From Phalacrocorax aristotelis (Eukaryota; Chordata; Aves; Suliformes; Phalacrocoracidae), in the NCBI RefSeq assembly GCF_949628215.1, contig NC_134280.1, positions 53,346,621 to 53,410,620 on the forward strand: a stretch of 64,000 nt of DNA. Reading direction: 5' to 3'. Position 1 is the stretch's first letter. The number at the start of each line of letters is the position of its first letter. The notes below the pieces were generated by a model. It was not told the origin of the DNA. It searched no databases and worked only from the letters and a program-made list of their open reading frames with translations. Below are positions 26,544 to 40,800 of the stretch, one piece after another. Position numbers and translations under genes: made by a program.

Positions 26544-29500
26544 AAAGTAAATACATCTGAAGGCCCAACTAAAACACTGTTGTCTATAGGGGATACCCAA
26601 ATTCATACTGTCTGAGTTGGAAATGATTTTGGGATATTTATTCTCCATTCCCTGGTAAACAGGTAGCAATGAAAATGTTTGGTAGGTATCTAGACATTAA
26701 TAACCCCAGGAGTTTGGAATTTCTTTGCAACCATCTTGGAAGGGAGAGGAGAATGAAGAAACAACTATCAGTACTGCACTCACAACTCTCTCTTCCCACT
26801 TCCAAAATGGACTCCAGAGATATTTTTATTTCAGAGACACTGCTAAGGGCAGCAGGTGTCCCATCAAAGCTACTGATTCAGTTGCCTCATTGGCTGAACT
26901 GTTCTGTAAATAAGAAAAGAAAAATCTTCTTCTACCGCACCAATGCTTTACAAAGTTGCTCAGGAAAATTTGTAATGAATAAGGCAGCAGCAGTCCTATA
27001 CTAACTCAGAGTCCAGACATTATGCAACCTGAGGCTTTCCTAATGCTGTCCTCAACGATTCCTGCTTACACTCACATGTCCACACACTCTTACAAGTGTG
27101 TGCAAAATTCAGGGTGATTTAACCTTTACTTTATCAAAACAGCATGTTTGATTTGCAGTCAGCTAGGAAAAAATTAATAGTTCCTGGCCTTAGCAAGGCA
27201 ATTCCTTCAAACCCAGATCATGAGACTTTGACATTCAGCACTCGAAGAAGAGGCACAGGGTCCTGGTGTTGGTGGGTACCTTGCTGAAAGCCACCTTTGC
27301 CCACCACTGGACAAGAATCAAGATAAGGGTGCCACTCAGCAGTGACCAGCAGCCACACATTCAGCTGTCTATTTGAATTTTTCTCAAGAAAACACAATCC
27401 TTGGCTTGCTCAGCTTGGATGCTCCCATTGCAAGTGCTGTAACTGTGTGAACTAAAATGGTTGTCTCCTGATTCAGTCTGGTGAAAATTACTTTATTTTT
27501 AATGTAGCTTAGCTGATTTGCACCCATCTATGGCATATTATTGTCCCAAAGCCTCTGTGGCTGGTCCTGATAAGATGGTGCCCCAACTGATTAGACCATG
27601 CTGTTCCTATTTCCTTTTCCTCTATTAATTGTATAGAAAGTGAGGAGAAGCATGGGTAAAGCTTTCTTGCACTGATCAAGCAAATATGAAGTACTATTTC
27701 TTAAGAATTTTTACAGTTGCTTTGAGCCTCCTAAGTTCTGACCTAAGCTGGTTCTGCACTGCCTGTCATGTGAGTAGCTAAACCATGGTTTAAGCCGATT
27801 CTCCTTCCAGGAAACTGAGCTGGCAGCAGGGTTTCCACAGATGGAAACTGGAATGCTTCATGGTCCATGAGCTGTGAGATATTTGGGTGAACTGGTTCCT
27901 ACTGGTTCTTCTGCTGCTGCCTCAAAATCTTCTAGTTGCCTGCTGTGTTACTCACCTTTTGGCTGAAGGCATCAGCCCCTCTATTCTGTCCTTACCTGCA
28001 TCTCACCATCGTCTGTTGGAAGTTATCTTTTTGATATGCTGTCTGAACTGCCTGGGCGGTTGCTTTCTAAGCTTCTTTCAGTTCGTTGCCAACCAATCTG
28101 GAGGGGCAGCATCCTGCAGCAGGAGAGTGGTTGAAGATAGTAAGTTGTCCAGCTGGCTCAGTTGCTTTTGGAAGATGTGTGATCAAGCTGTAAATAGAAC
28201 CATTTCCTGTGCTTTTCTTCCCAGGCTTTATCTTGTTTATTCATGTGAACAGTACCTGGGGAATAGCTGTGCCTGGCCTTGGTTTTAATTTGTCTGCATT
28301 TCAGCACTGTCATGTCATTACACTGGTGCAGTACCAGATTTGGAGGAAATTCATGTGGATGACCTGTTCTTGATAGCCCTTTAACTATGGCCAGATGGAG
28401 CTTGAGCCGCTTCTGGACACATTGAATGGTGAGGAGCACATGTCAATGTGCACGGCCGGGAAGATGTCAGAGCTCTCATCGCAGCTTGTTTGAAAGATGG
28501 TTTTACTCTGCAAAGCATAAGACAAAGCAACCAGCTAAAAAGGTGCAGGGTGTTTCTTGGAGGTCTGCAGTGCCCTGGACAGGTGAGGAACTGCTCTCTG
28601 CCTCCTTCCTTCCAAAGACTTTTTAAGGGGAGGGGGGCAGAACACCAAGAAGCCTTAGGTTAAGCAGATAAGGTGCAAGCCTGACGTTGTACAGCAGTGG
28701 GTGCATCGTGCCTGCATGTTCACTGGATTTCCACTCTACTGTCTTGTCCCCACTCATTGTGGCTTTGGAAAACTGCATTTCATTGTGCTGGTTGCCCACG
28801 CATCACCCTTAACACTTGTAACATGAAGTAACTCTTAATAGCTAAGCCATCCGCTTTGTTAGCATCTTTCCTGCAAGGATCTCAAAACACAGGGAAATGT
28901 TTCTCTCAGTTTTTACCAAAGGGCTACCTAGAGCCAAAGAATAAAGTGATCTTCGCAGGAAAGCTTTCAAACCAAGCTTCCTGACTGCTTTTCCAGGAGC
29001 TGCTAAAGAAGAGCACTTTCATCCATTAGCCCAGTCCAGTTCTGATTCTTGTGGCCACTAAGGTTTTTTTCAGCTTCCCTCTCAGTGCATCATTGAGGGC
29101 CCTCCACTTTAGGACTCAGGAGGACACTTGACTGGTTACTTCTTCCATAATTTAATCCCTTTGTATCACCATTAGCCTTAGGCTGAACAGGGAGAAAGTG
29201 GTCTGAGCCACTCAAAGGTGAGAGTGAAGTTTCACTGAATATTTAGCTGGGGCAATCCAAAGAGCTGAAGGATGGCTGCCACCTGCTTTGGGAGGCAGAA
29301 GTGGGGTGGTGAGATGCTCAGTGCTGCTGAAGGGTGCACCAGTGTTGAGGCACACAGGGATGCCTTCACCCAAAGTTGGAGACTCAGGGTTGGAAGCAGA
29401 CTGGTTGGTGTTCTTGTTAGGTACAAGGTAGCCTCTGGGCATTGTTTCCCATTTCATTACCATATGATATAAAATGTTTTTAAAGAAAATCTTGCTTTTT

Positions 29501-31765
29501 CACTGCCATTTAATAAAGCTGTAGAAAGGAAGAGCAAGTACTACCGTATGTTGGTGAGATGGGGTTTGCTGATTCTCAGTTACTACAGCAATGCACTTGG
29601 CTCAACACCCCTTACAGCTTTACATGATCTCCAGGGCCTGAAGGTCTCCTGCAGCTGGGCCTATCACAGCGATACATCCCAGGTGATTGTAGTGAAACAA
29701 AACTTCACTTTCTAGGATTAAACTCCAGGATTTCCTTGGTCTTGAGCAAGTTCCAGCTCTCTGGAGTCAACAGCAACTTGACCAGATCCTGCTTTCAATT
29801 ACATACAGATGTAAAATGAAGGGTAAAGTGGTGCTCTGCTATTCCCCCCTAGGCTAAGCTGCTCTGTTGGATGCTGTACCTTCCCCCGCCCATTGGGAGG
29901 CCGGAGGGATCCCCCCAAAAGAGCACAGTGCCCCACTCCCCAGTGTTGCATTGGGACATCACGCCTCCATGCTGTCTGGCTCCTCCACAGCTTGGAAAGG
30001 GTTTGGATGCAATTCATTCATTGCAATCAAAACCCAACAAGTACTGGAAGAAAGTTCAAATGTATGTGAAATAACTTGTCCAAAACGCTGGCAAAGGCCG
30101 CTTATTTTTCCTGTCTTACAAGAAGTTATGCAATCAAGTGATTAATTACCCATGGCACGGTCTGAGGGGTGAAAGATTAATATTCCTGGAGACTGCTGCT
30201 GTTGACCTTGTGTTATACCCCGGATGGGAATAGCCCAAGCTTCCCAGCAGAATAAACCTTGCCCAATGGCGGCACTGTCTTCTCCATAGTTGAGTGAAGA
30301 GGTTAAAGTTGGGGTTTTTTTTCTTGATTCTGTCCCTCCAGCAGGAAATAGTACCATCAAAAGACTCCCACCCATCTCCCAGATAAAAAGGAAGGTCAAG
30401 TCTTTTATAATTCAAGGGCTCTGCCTCACCCAGCTTCAGCAGTCGAGTGGGAGCCCAGCCTTCGACATGGGCGCTGTTGGGAAATGGCTTAGCAGCATTG
30501 CATGTGTTAACCCGTGGGCATGAGCTGCGATCCAGCGCCCACTGCAGACAACACAGGAAACCGTTAGCTGTGGGAGGGGTGAACCTCAATTTCAATTACA
30601 ATTTTAAACAACGGTTCTTCCCTGCACTGAATGCTCATTAATGCACATTGTAATATTATTTCTTTCCTAGGGAAAGAACCATTTCCTGGGATGTGGCAGA
30701 AATTAATTCTGCATGCAGCTGCAGTACTCATTCATTCATGCTGCTCATCATGTGCAGCTGAAGGGTGCCATGTTTCTGTGGCGTAGGAGGACATGCCTTC
30801 TCAAGTGCATTGCTCACCCTACCTTTCTTTCTCTACACAAGTCCATGTGCAGCAATCCCTTTCTGCTGAAAATCCTGCACCAGCTTGCTGTCAGCAATGT
30901 TAGCTTAGTCCAAAAGTTATCTGGTACTTTTGCTAAAAGGTTGCTTTTCAGTAGTTTTTAACTTTGCCAAACTAAGTGTTCACTTCAGGGTGAAGTTGTG
31001 CAGCAAACCTTCAGTCATTTTACTCATTGGATGTGCAAGGAATAATGTGTAGCTTTCCCTATATATAAAACCTTGCCCACTTTTTTATTAAGCCTTTACA
31101 ACCCCATTCTTTGGAGTATATCTTAGCATATCCTACCTCTCATGGATGAATTTGCAGTGATAAATACTCTTTTAAGGAAAAAAATACTCATTATTCAATC
31201 TTAAGCTATAATCAGTGTAGGAAGAGGAAGTAGAAGAAAGGGCTTGTACAATTTTTCAGTCTCAAGTAGTGGTATCCATCAAAGCAACTAGGCATCTGAA
31301 AGCTTCTAGTGAAGGAGAGAACCAAACATAAGAAAGAAACCAGGAAAAACAGGGCAGCTGGGCAGGGAACAGGGGGTTACTTCATATGCAATAAATAAAA
31401 CCTCCCATAATCTTTGGTTTCATGAAACAGTCAATAGTACTGGTGCCAGATAACTCCTCACAGCAGGAAGACTGGACAGCAATGAGGCTGTCAGGGCCAG
31501 TGGGTGCCTCTCAGCTGAAATGAATGGAAAGGATGAGGCTGTCAAAATAGTGAGATGTTGAATGGGGCCTGAGTGGAGGGCTTGGAAGTGGATGGTGTTC
31601 ATAGCTTTCAAAAATGCTGTAACAGACCTGGCTGCAAGCAAGGTGGAGCTCGCAGCAACTCACACAGTCAGTGATGGCATCGGCAGTATGACTCATGTCT
31701 CACCGCCAGTCTGGAAGAGCTTTGGTGCCTCATTTGCTCCAGGTTCTCTTGTTGCAGTCTTGGGT
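26544..31765. other. Gene-free unique sequence
   Basis: Between the microsatellite and the CR1 fossil. Only the motif block at about 30.55-30.77 kb stands out. No exon or RNA gene seen. Confidence 0.55.
30545..30770. promoter_or_regulatory. Candidate enhancer: palindrome and paired E-boxes
   Basis: It contains the inverted repeat TTCTTTCC-TAG-GGAAAGAA (30660-30678), MYB-like AACGG, CATTAATG and two CAGCTG E-boxes about 40 bp apart (around 30717 and 30756). Unique sequence with low repeat content. Confidence 0.3.
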
Positions 31766-32935
31766 TCACAAGATCACAGAGTAGCTGAGTTTGGAATGCA
31801 CCTCATGAGATCATATACTCTAACTCCCTAGCTCAGGCAGGATCAGATAGAGGGGGTCCAAAACCCTGACCATTTGGGGCTTGAGTATCTCCAAGAATGG
31901 AGACTCCACAACCTCTCTGGACAACCTGTGCCAGTGTACAACCATCCTCACAGCTTAAAAATATTATAGTTTTATGTTTAAATGGAATTTCATTTCTTTC
32001 TTCTTGTGCCATGTCCTCTCATCCTGTCACTGGGGACCTCTGAGAAAAGCCTGGCTCCAGCTTTCCTCCCCACCATCAGATATTTATACATAGTGATAAG
32101 ACCCTCCCTGAGCCTCCTCTTCTCCAGGCTGAGCAGTCCCAGCTCTCTCAGCCCCTCCTCATATGACAGATGCTTTTCTAGACTCATTCTAGCACATCCA
32201 TGTTTTGTACTAGGGCACCCAGAACTGGACCCAGCTCTCCGGTATTGGATCACCTCCCTCTTCCTACTTGCAATGCTCTTCCTAATGCAGCCCATTGGTG
32301 GCATCTTTGCCATGAGATGCTGGTTCATGGTCAGCTTGTTGTGCACCAGGACCTTGAGGTCCTTTTCTTCATAGCTGCTTTCCAGGTAGCTGGTCAGCCC
32401 CTGGTTTGTATTGGTGTTTGAGTTTATTCCTCCTCACTTGCAGAACATCATATTTCCCCTTAAACATTGTGACATTCCTGTTGACCCATACCTCCGGCCT
32501 CCTGAAGTCCCTCTGAATGACACCATAACCATCTGCTCTATCAATAATTCCTCCCGTTTTTGTATCACCTGCAGTTTTGTCAAGGGTGTCCTCAGTCCTA
32601 TCATCCAAGTCATTAATGAAGCCACTAAAAACTGCTGGGGTGCAGCACTAGTGACTGGCCTCCAGATGGGCTTCATGCCACTGATCACAACCCTTTGATC
32701 CTAGCAGTTCAGCCAGCTTTCAAGCCACCTCACTGTCCATTTATGTCATCCATATTTCATCAGTTTGTAAGTATGTTATAGGAGACAGTGTCGAAAGCCT
32801 AGTTACAACTGGCATAAACAACAACCACTGTGCACTCCTCACCCACTGAGCCACCCATCTCCTTGTAGAAGGCTATCACGATGGCCAAGCATGATTTCAG
32901 CATATAAAATTCACCAGAGTGCAAGCTTTTGAGAA
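31766..32935 (-). mobile_element. Degenerate CR1 LINE with reverse transcriptase remnant
   Basis: On the minus strand conceptual frames contain CR1 pol motifs in order. First comes a decayed AFDTVSYNIL block near 32,800; then RPVTSAAPQ, DLDDRTEDTLDK and GDTKTGGIID. C-terminal HLSYEEGLRELGLLSLEKRR follows, with YKYLMVGRKAGARLFSEVPS after that. Frameshifts and stops break the frame repeatedly. The 3' end is near 31,770 with a GATCACAGAG-type terminus. Inactive fossil. Confidence 0.92.
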
Positions 32936-35900
32936 ACTGGAGAAAGGGGACCGTACCTTGTCTTCCTTCAGCCTTGGTTTTCATAATAGTTGGAGGGAAA
33001 TTGATGTGTTAGCTTTTGTTTTAACTAAGAATGCCTGTCTCCCTTCTGGGGAGTTATGTAGGAAAAGCAGAATTTACTGTAAAAGCTTAGTTACATGTGC
33101 TAGAATTTTAGTCTCTGCTTTGGCATGGACTTAGAAAAATAATAATCATTTAAAAATAAACCTAGCTATTGTATTTAACCTTGGCCCATGCAGCCAGTGA
33201 TATTCTGTGAGACGTTCCAGCTATCCACAGATTCTTTTCACCGAAGCTTCCCTTCAGGAAACAAAATAAATTAATGATACAAACAGGAAGCAGCTGTCTT
33301 TTCCTAAATAATAATTAAAATGGGGTCCCTTTAGCAGAGGGGGGAATAAAGGGGAGGGGAAAGACCTGAAATATTGTCGGTTTAACTTTGACCAGCCTTC
33401 AGAGGACAGGCTTAGAATAGCGACACAAGCAGTGAGGACTTATTTTCTTATGAGCCATTTTTTGATTTAAAAAACAGAGAAAGGTCTGCACAAGGAGCAG
33501 ATGAACAAGACAGAGGAGTGCTGCTCTCTCAAGGCACACAAGCTTCCTTCAGTAGTATTCACATGGAAAGAAACATTAATCATCGTAATCATTGATGCTG
33601 TCCTTCAGCAGCTTTCATCTACTATCAGCAATCACTAGGAGTTTCCAGGTTCCTAATGTTTTTTTTGTTGGTTATTTTTTTGTCTTTGTCCCAGACTGTT
33701 GACTTGACACAGTTCCTTGAAATTCCACTTCAAGAAGGAAGGACAAGAGACCTGGAAAATCTTGGCTCCTTCCAGCCACTGGGAGGAGGAGGTGGTGGCA
33801 CTGTGTGTGTGGTACCATGCAGGGACTCCTGCTGTGGCCCCAGGGCTTGGTCTGCTCAGGGTTTCCAGAGATGGAGGGACCTTTCCCCTGCGGGCTTAGC
33901 AGCCGAGCCTGTGGGTCACCACAAAATCGTATTGGTCAAAGGCAAGGAAACCAGGAGAGATAGCCACAGCCATCAAAAGCCACAAGCAGCACAAAAGCTA
34001 GGACTTTTTAACTTTTATTACAATTGGGTGAAGCAGTAGGTTGATAACAGCATGGTAGTGCATTGGGGAAGGTACGTTTCTTAACAGCGTGAAATAACAC
34101 TGTATTAAAAATGAGATTTGAGTTTGCTCCATCCCAGAAGATAATGTTAATATATAACCATATGACATGGCCCTGAGAGAAGACTTGGGATATACCCTCA
34201 GATGGTGCTCTTCCATTTGCTTGAGTAGGCGGTACTGGATGGCTGGTAGCACTGATCGTAACAGGAGTAGCTTAGCGGAAGTTTTTGACTGTAACCAGAG
34301 AACCAATGTAGAAAAACCTGTGCCATAAACCCAGTGAGTTAGCCACTGCCACCTCCCGATATATAGAGCAGGTAGTATAAATGTAAGATTTTGAGACTCT
34401 GCTTGGCAGGAAAAGAGCCTTCCATCTACTCCCAAATATATCACTGAGTTTCTGACCTTGGCAGGGATTTACAGGTGAAAAAGAGGAAGGCAGAAGAATT
34501 GGTGACAAGCCTTATGACTCCTTCTGGTATCTGAAGGTATCATCAAACTACCATAGATACCAGTTTCTATATCCTTGGAGGTACGGAAACTCCAGAAGAA
34601 CCTCATGTCATAGACTCTTGTCCATGAATCAGAGTTGGCACCAATTTTGACTTAATATTTTCTAGAACTGGATGCTTTTGAGATGAGAAGGCAATAAGGT
34701 ATCTGGACCTGAAGAAGATTCTGACATGATCCCTTTAGTCTGCACTCAGTGACCCTATTATCTATACAACCTTTCTTCCATCCTTTTCTCATATCTTGTC
34801 CTAAAATCTTGAGTTGGTATACTCTGAGTGAAGCAAGCAGTAATACCTGTTAGTTTTTAACTGGGCACAGTAGTCTCCTGCCAGTCCTTTATTGGTAATG
34901 CTAAAGGGACAGAGCTAATCTTGTGGTAAAACTGCAAATGGTTCTTTAGGCAGCACAGAGCTTAAAAGTGTAAGAGAGTTCAGTCAGGACTGTTTGAGAT
35001 GCTTAGCACCCTTCACCAGGTCACACAGAAAACTCTTCCATTTAAAAGTTTATCCTGAGTTACCTTCAGATAAAGATGGTGTCTTCACAGTCACCATGGA
35101 AATACCCATCTGTGACCACACTTTGAGAGGGAAGCTTCTTATCGGTCTCTGAAGGAAAGCTTAACATTTCAACATGAGGATTTTGCGATCCCCTACTGGA
35201 AGTACAGTTTTGTCCCTGGTTTCATTTGCCTGTTCTCACCCAGAATCTCTGCTGTAATATCCATTAATAGATTAGATGTAGAGTCTGCATCTTTCCTGCC
35301 ATGAGGCACCCTGGAAGGATAACATGAGCCAGGGGGTTCTCCTTCAGATGATCAGGAGGAAGTCTGAGCTGATGTATTCTGGGCAACCACAGTTATTAAG
35401 ATAGAAAACTTCAAGGACAGCAAAAGAAGGAGTTCATATCTCTCCAGTGGTACAGAAATGCCTCCATGGGGTCCCAAGAAGCCAAGCAGATGGCAGTATG
35501 GACATCACCTTTCATTTTGTGTGCACTTGCATGCGATCAGTGGGGTTGCTTGCAGTGGTAAACTTTTAAAATTTTGGAGAAATTTTACAGCAAACACATT
35601 TTACTTGATGTTTAGACTCACCAAGCACACAAAGAAAAGAATTAAAAGGGAGACATCATGTCATTTGAGGCCTCTTGACTCCCAACAGTACATGTGCCCT
35701 CATTTTTAGTTCAAACTAAATTAATCTATTAAGGTACAGGAAACCTAATTTCACATCTGACTCTTCTCAGGCCGATGCTGGAATACCAAAAAAGGCAGCT
35801 AAGTCTTTATCACAATGTACAATTCAAGGGAAGTGAGAGGTATTATTCATGTGGGTGTGACCTGATGGCTGTGCTGATTCACTCTTCCACTCCAAAGCCC

Positions 35901-37358
35901 TCCCTGCCCTTCCTAAGCCTTGCAGCACTCAGGACCGCCTTTACAAGGGTCCTTATTTGGTGAAGAAGGCTACATATTTTGGACCACCCTCTTTCCTCCC
36001 TGCTACAAGTTATTGTTGTGGAAATAGCTCACAGAGGGGTGGGTTGGTTTTTTTTTTTTTTTAAAGATTAGGCTCCCCGATGCTAAGAATAGCTACTGCC
36101 ATTACGGGAGCAGCAGCAAAAAGTAAAAAGAGTATCAACAATGTGAATGTCACCAGAGGCAAAAATGCCACTCCACCCATCGCGAGAGCAGTCCACTTTT
36201 GGAGGTCTCCGGGTGGTACTTGGCTAATTTTGAAGCTTCCTCAGTGGGATCCACAGTTGGTGTGACAAAAGGGATAGTAAAGTTAGGGCAGTCATTCTGC
36301 ATCAAGTAATCCCTGCAGTACTGCAAACATGCTGATAATCAGATATAATCAACCCCATCGATTTTTGAACTGTGACAGAGCTAGGTGTTTTGTTTCCACA
36401 ACAGATGGCTTGCGATGAAGTCCCCAAAATCTTGAACTGATATATTTATCTCAGAAGATAGCTCTTGGTGTAGCCATGCATGCTTTGCCTGCTAACTGTT
36501 TGGGAGAGAGAACAGGATCAATGGGCTCCAGGCATACATCTTTTCTCCCTTTTTTCTGTCTTTTGCACACCATTTTTTCCTCATTCCCCTTCAGGGGTCA
36601 CTGTCATCCTGATCACTTTTGCTTTACAGCAGTTTCTCAAAGTCATAGTGAGAGACTCAGGACAGGAGACCTCAAAGGAGCAGCTGGGAAGATGTGAAGG
36701 GAAGGCTAACAAGGCTGCTTGGTTGTTATTCAGAAACTGATCTTTCAAATACTATTTTCCAGGGAAAAGAGGGGTGAGAAAATCTCTGACTGTTATGGCT
36801 ACAAATAAACCCTTTAAAACATAGCGCAAGTAGGATGAATAAACTCCCAAAGCGGTTCATCTGAGATATGTGCTGTCTCGGCAGCTTCAGCACTTTTTAA
36901 CACAGATGCCAATAAGAATTCAATTTCCATAGCCAAACCCTGAACCAAGTGGGCAAATTGGTGAATAGGGAAGAATTATAACTTACTGCAAACAGCTGGG
37001 TCCACAACAGTTTCAGCACTGTTTGCTGAGGTGGGAACAAATGGGACAACAAGGAGGCGAGAGAGGCAGCAGTGTCTGGCAACAATATTATTGCCAAAAA
37101 CTTGGTAACATCAAACCCTGAGAGTAATGGACTATGTGGGATGAAGTATAAGGCAGGCATCATAAACCTTAAGTTGTTCAACAAATTTGTCTACCAGCAG
37201 TCAGGATCCTAAGCTGCTCAGTCAACTACAGCCTGGAAAAAGGTGTGTGTGGTGCCTGAGCTGCAGTGAACATAGAGTGGGTGAAGATGCTTGAAGATGG
37301 TGGTGTTTGGGAAGTAACCATGCAAGAACAGGATAAAGCCATCCCTCGTGAATATGAA
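32936..37358. other. Gene-free unique sequence
   Basis: Flanked by two minus-strand CR1 fossils. A T run at about 36049-36062 is followed by a non-repetitive, CpG-containing stretch to 36270 of unknown nature. No exon recognised. Confidence 0.55.
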
Positions 37359-37860
37359 GGTACATAAGGACAAAAAAACAGCTCCACTGGGTCAGACCAA
37401 AAACATCCGGACCCCAACAAAGCCCATGAGTGGAAGCCTAAGGAGAAGTGAGAACAAGGGCAAACATATACAATACTTCCCCTCAGTGGTCTCGCAGCCT
37501 CCAACTATTTTCAGCTCAGGAACTTCCTGAGCCAGATACAGTTTCTATGTATTTAGTAACTCTCAGTGGATTACTCTTCCGTGAACTCTCCTTGAATCCA
37601 TGTAAACTTCTCACATCCACAACATCCTTTGGTAAGAAGATCCACAGATCTGCTACCTGTTGCATGAAGAGCCATCTCCTTCTGTTTGTTTTTCAGCCCA
37701 TGTCCTACTAATTTCATGTAATGCTGCCTGCCCTTGTATAGGAAGAGAGAGCAAAGCCTGTCCCATCCCTGCTCCCATGCCACTAACAAGCTCAGAAACC
37801 TCTCTCATATACCTTCCAGTCATTTATTTTCCAACCTGAAGATACCTGGTTCAGTTAGTG
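37359..37860 (-). mobile_element. Ancient CR1-like LINE 3' fragment
   Basis: The plus strand has ACATAAGGAC, CACTGGGTCAGACCAA, TTCCTGAGCCAGATAC, CATCCACAACATCCTTTGG and CTACTAATTTCATGTAATG in the order found in amniote CR1 3' ends. On the minus strand a broken frame shows MKLVGHGLKNKQKE, the counterpart of the CR1 pol C-terminus. Mutated and inactive. Confidence 0.8.
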
Positions 37861-40800
37861 TGGAAACTAAGCCATAAGGTGGACCTTGGGCTATTTTTAT
37901 GTACGGCCTCACTTGCCCTCAGTCTCCAAAGGGTCTTGTTTCATCTTGCAGTTGTGAATGAAAGCCTGTAGCTTGCTCAGAGCTTGAGTTCCAGTTCTAA
38001 TGATGCAAGCGTCACACATTGGCAGAGCTATGGGGATATGAACAATAAATAACCTGCACTCAAATCCCAGGGAGGAACAGTTCCTAACCATGCCATATGG
38101 GTGCACAAGCCATTCCTGGAAGCCTCTTCACGATCCCATCCTCCCTTACACCTCCCCAACTTTGCCAGTAACCCATACTCCCAGTTTCACTTCCAGGGGT
38201 CTTGTGAGGTTCTTCATATCTACAAGCTGCACTTTGTAGGCAAACTCATGGAGTTTCTGGCAGTGACCAGCAGCTTAGCCTTTTCTCTCATTGTGCTGGC
38301 ATGTAAATCCATTGTGAGTTCCCAGGGAAACGGAGAGCCTGCCACCTGCATAAATGTTGCTGAGTACCTACCCAAAGCATAGAATGCTCTGTGTGTTTGT
38401 GCGTGTGTGTGTGTCAGTGACCTCTGAGCACACCGTCTAAAATAGCCTCATGCATGGAACCAGGAATAGAAAGAAAGGAAGGATGCATTTTATGTAAATG
38501 TAGTCAGAAAGTCTGCAAGACAAATTGCTTAAAGTGGTTCGAAAGATGAAGAAATATGACTCACTTCCAGATATCTCTGGAACTCACTGTTTTAGCTGGG
38601 CTGGGCTGAGTGTAGTATTGTGTCCTAGGCAAGTACATGGTTGCTAATAGGGCTTTACTGACATCTGCGTGGATGGGTTGGACAACCAGTAAACTGTATG
38701 AAGGGCATGCAGAGCAGGTGTACTTCATGAACACCGAGGTTGCTTTGCAAGCAGAGGATGCACCTGTTTAGCTGCAGTGCAGATTTACACATAGCTTTTG
38801 CAACCAGTATCACTAACATAAGGGTGCTTGCCATGCTCTCAACAGAAAAAAGTCTACAAGGCACCTTCGTCCAGACAAGTAGGAACCTCCCAAATGGTTC
38901 AGAGCAGTGGTGTATTAAATTAAACACTCAGCTTCCCTTGAAGCCAGTGGCAACACTGCAGAGGATGAGGTAAAAGTGCTCAGTGTGGGCAGCCATGCCC
39001 TAGCAAGCTGCCAGCAGAAGAGTCCTCTGCCCCACGGGCTATCAGCACTCAGCTTCTATGAAGCACAAGGGTTTAGTGATGTTTATCAGCACTTCCCCTG
39101 TGAAATGCAGCTATGTGTATCCTTATCACAGAGATAGCATCCTTGTCCCGGTGTTTTTCTTTCACTAACTCCTTGCAGCAACAAGCAATTTCACTGAATT
39201 AATCTGGCTGTTGACGACATTGTGTATTTTACCTCAGACCATCTTTGCTCTCCATGGATCATTGCCTGCTAAAACCAGGGCCACTGTTGCATGTAGGAGA
39301 GCTGGGAGATGCTCTTCACATGCAGCTCCATGGCATGCCCCATCCTCATGATGCCGAGGAGACAGCAGTGGCAGGTCCATCCCCCTAACATAACCCTCCT
39401 AACAACATGCCACGGCCCAGGAGCATTTCTGAGCAAGACCCAGCTATTGTTCATCACAGGTTGCATTGCAGCAGTCCAGACTCTGAATTTTCCGAAGCCA
39501 TGCTCCCATCTGCATTCACTGAGGGCAGGAATGCAAGTTCACCCGGAAACCACCTTTCCCTTTTAAGTGAGCGCATTTCTGAGGGGGTTTGGTATTTCCC
39601 ATCTCTAGATACCACATTTTTTCCACTGACTCTGCAGGCAGTGCCAGGAGTTTCAGCAAGAGCCTAAATCCATCAGCACACGAGGAAGTGCAGGAAGCCA
39701 AACACTGAAATTTCCCATCCTATTTTCAGTGGAGGGGTCAGATCTGTCTCTGCCCTGCGGCGCAACGACCAATTTACCAATCATCCTTTCTCTGATGGGA
39801 CAGGAAAGTGCTTGCAGACAGGCTCCATCCCTGGCACCCCCAGCCCTCAGAGGCAATCCTCGCTCCAGTGCCAGCACACCCACCAAGGTGCAAGCACTGC
39901 CTCTCTGTGGCCAGGGGCTTTTCCATTCCACCTCTTCCTCCAAAGATGATGGGTGAGCCGGGCTCACTCACACATGCCGGGGCTGATGGCAGGGTGGCAC
40001 AAAGCCTGCATTGTGTGCGCTCGCCGCCCTGAGAGGCGATCTAATTGTCTTCCCCAGCTTGAAGCAACAATTTGCTGGCAGCCAGGCTTGTGTCATTATA
40101 TAACTGGAGATAGTCTGACTTGTAAACAGATCTCCAGAACATGTCTCTCTTCCCTTATTTTGGAGAAACAATAAGCTAGGGGCTGGCTGATACCTTGATG
40201 CTGTTTGCAAGGACATGAACCAAGCCTTTGCAGGGAGGGATTCATCCAGGGCATTGCCTCCTCTTTGTGCGTGGCAATGGGAAGTCAGCAGGGGAATCCC
40301 AGGAAAGACAGGGGCTTTAACAACAAACCTGGGGACATGCAGGGCACCTTCAGCTGCACCTTGTGCTATGCAGCAGGCTTCCCTCAGGCTGGGAGAAGAG
40401 CTGTGCAGAAAAGGCTTTCCAGCAATAGGCCTGGAAGGCCCTAGAAGGCTAGAGAGAAGGAATTTGGTTTTCATGCTCACTTTCCCTTCTCCCCTTGCTC
40501 AGCCCTATACTATGCTAACCAGCTGGTGAAGGAAAGGCAAAAGCCTTGCTCCTCTACTTCCATCCCTGAGGGAGCACAACTCTATGCATGACTTCCAGGC
40601 TGGTAAGGGATGCCCAAAGGCATCTTCTCCCAACCCTTGTCAGACTTGAAAGTGAAGGCACCATGTTGGCAAGGTCATCTGTGTTCCTCAGGCTCCTTGG
40701 ACTTTCCTCCCCATGGAGGATGCTCTGCAGGCGGGCTTGCATCCTCCTTGGGAAAGAAAATACTGCCCCTTTCTGAGTTTCATCTTTCTATGCTTCTGCA

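Noticed and set aside
26220-26669. Minus-strand frames of alternating Tyr-Thr or Tyr-Ile
   Set aside because: Pure translation of the TATATG microsatellite.
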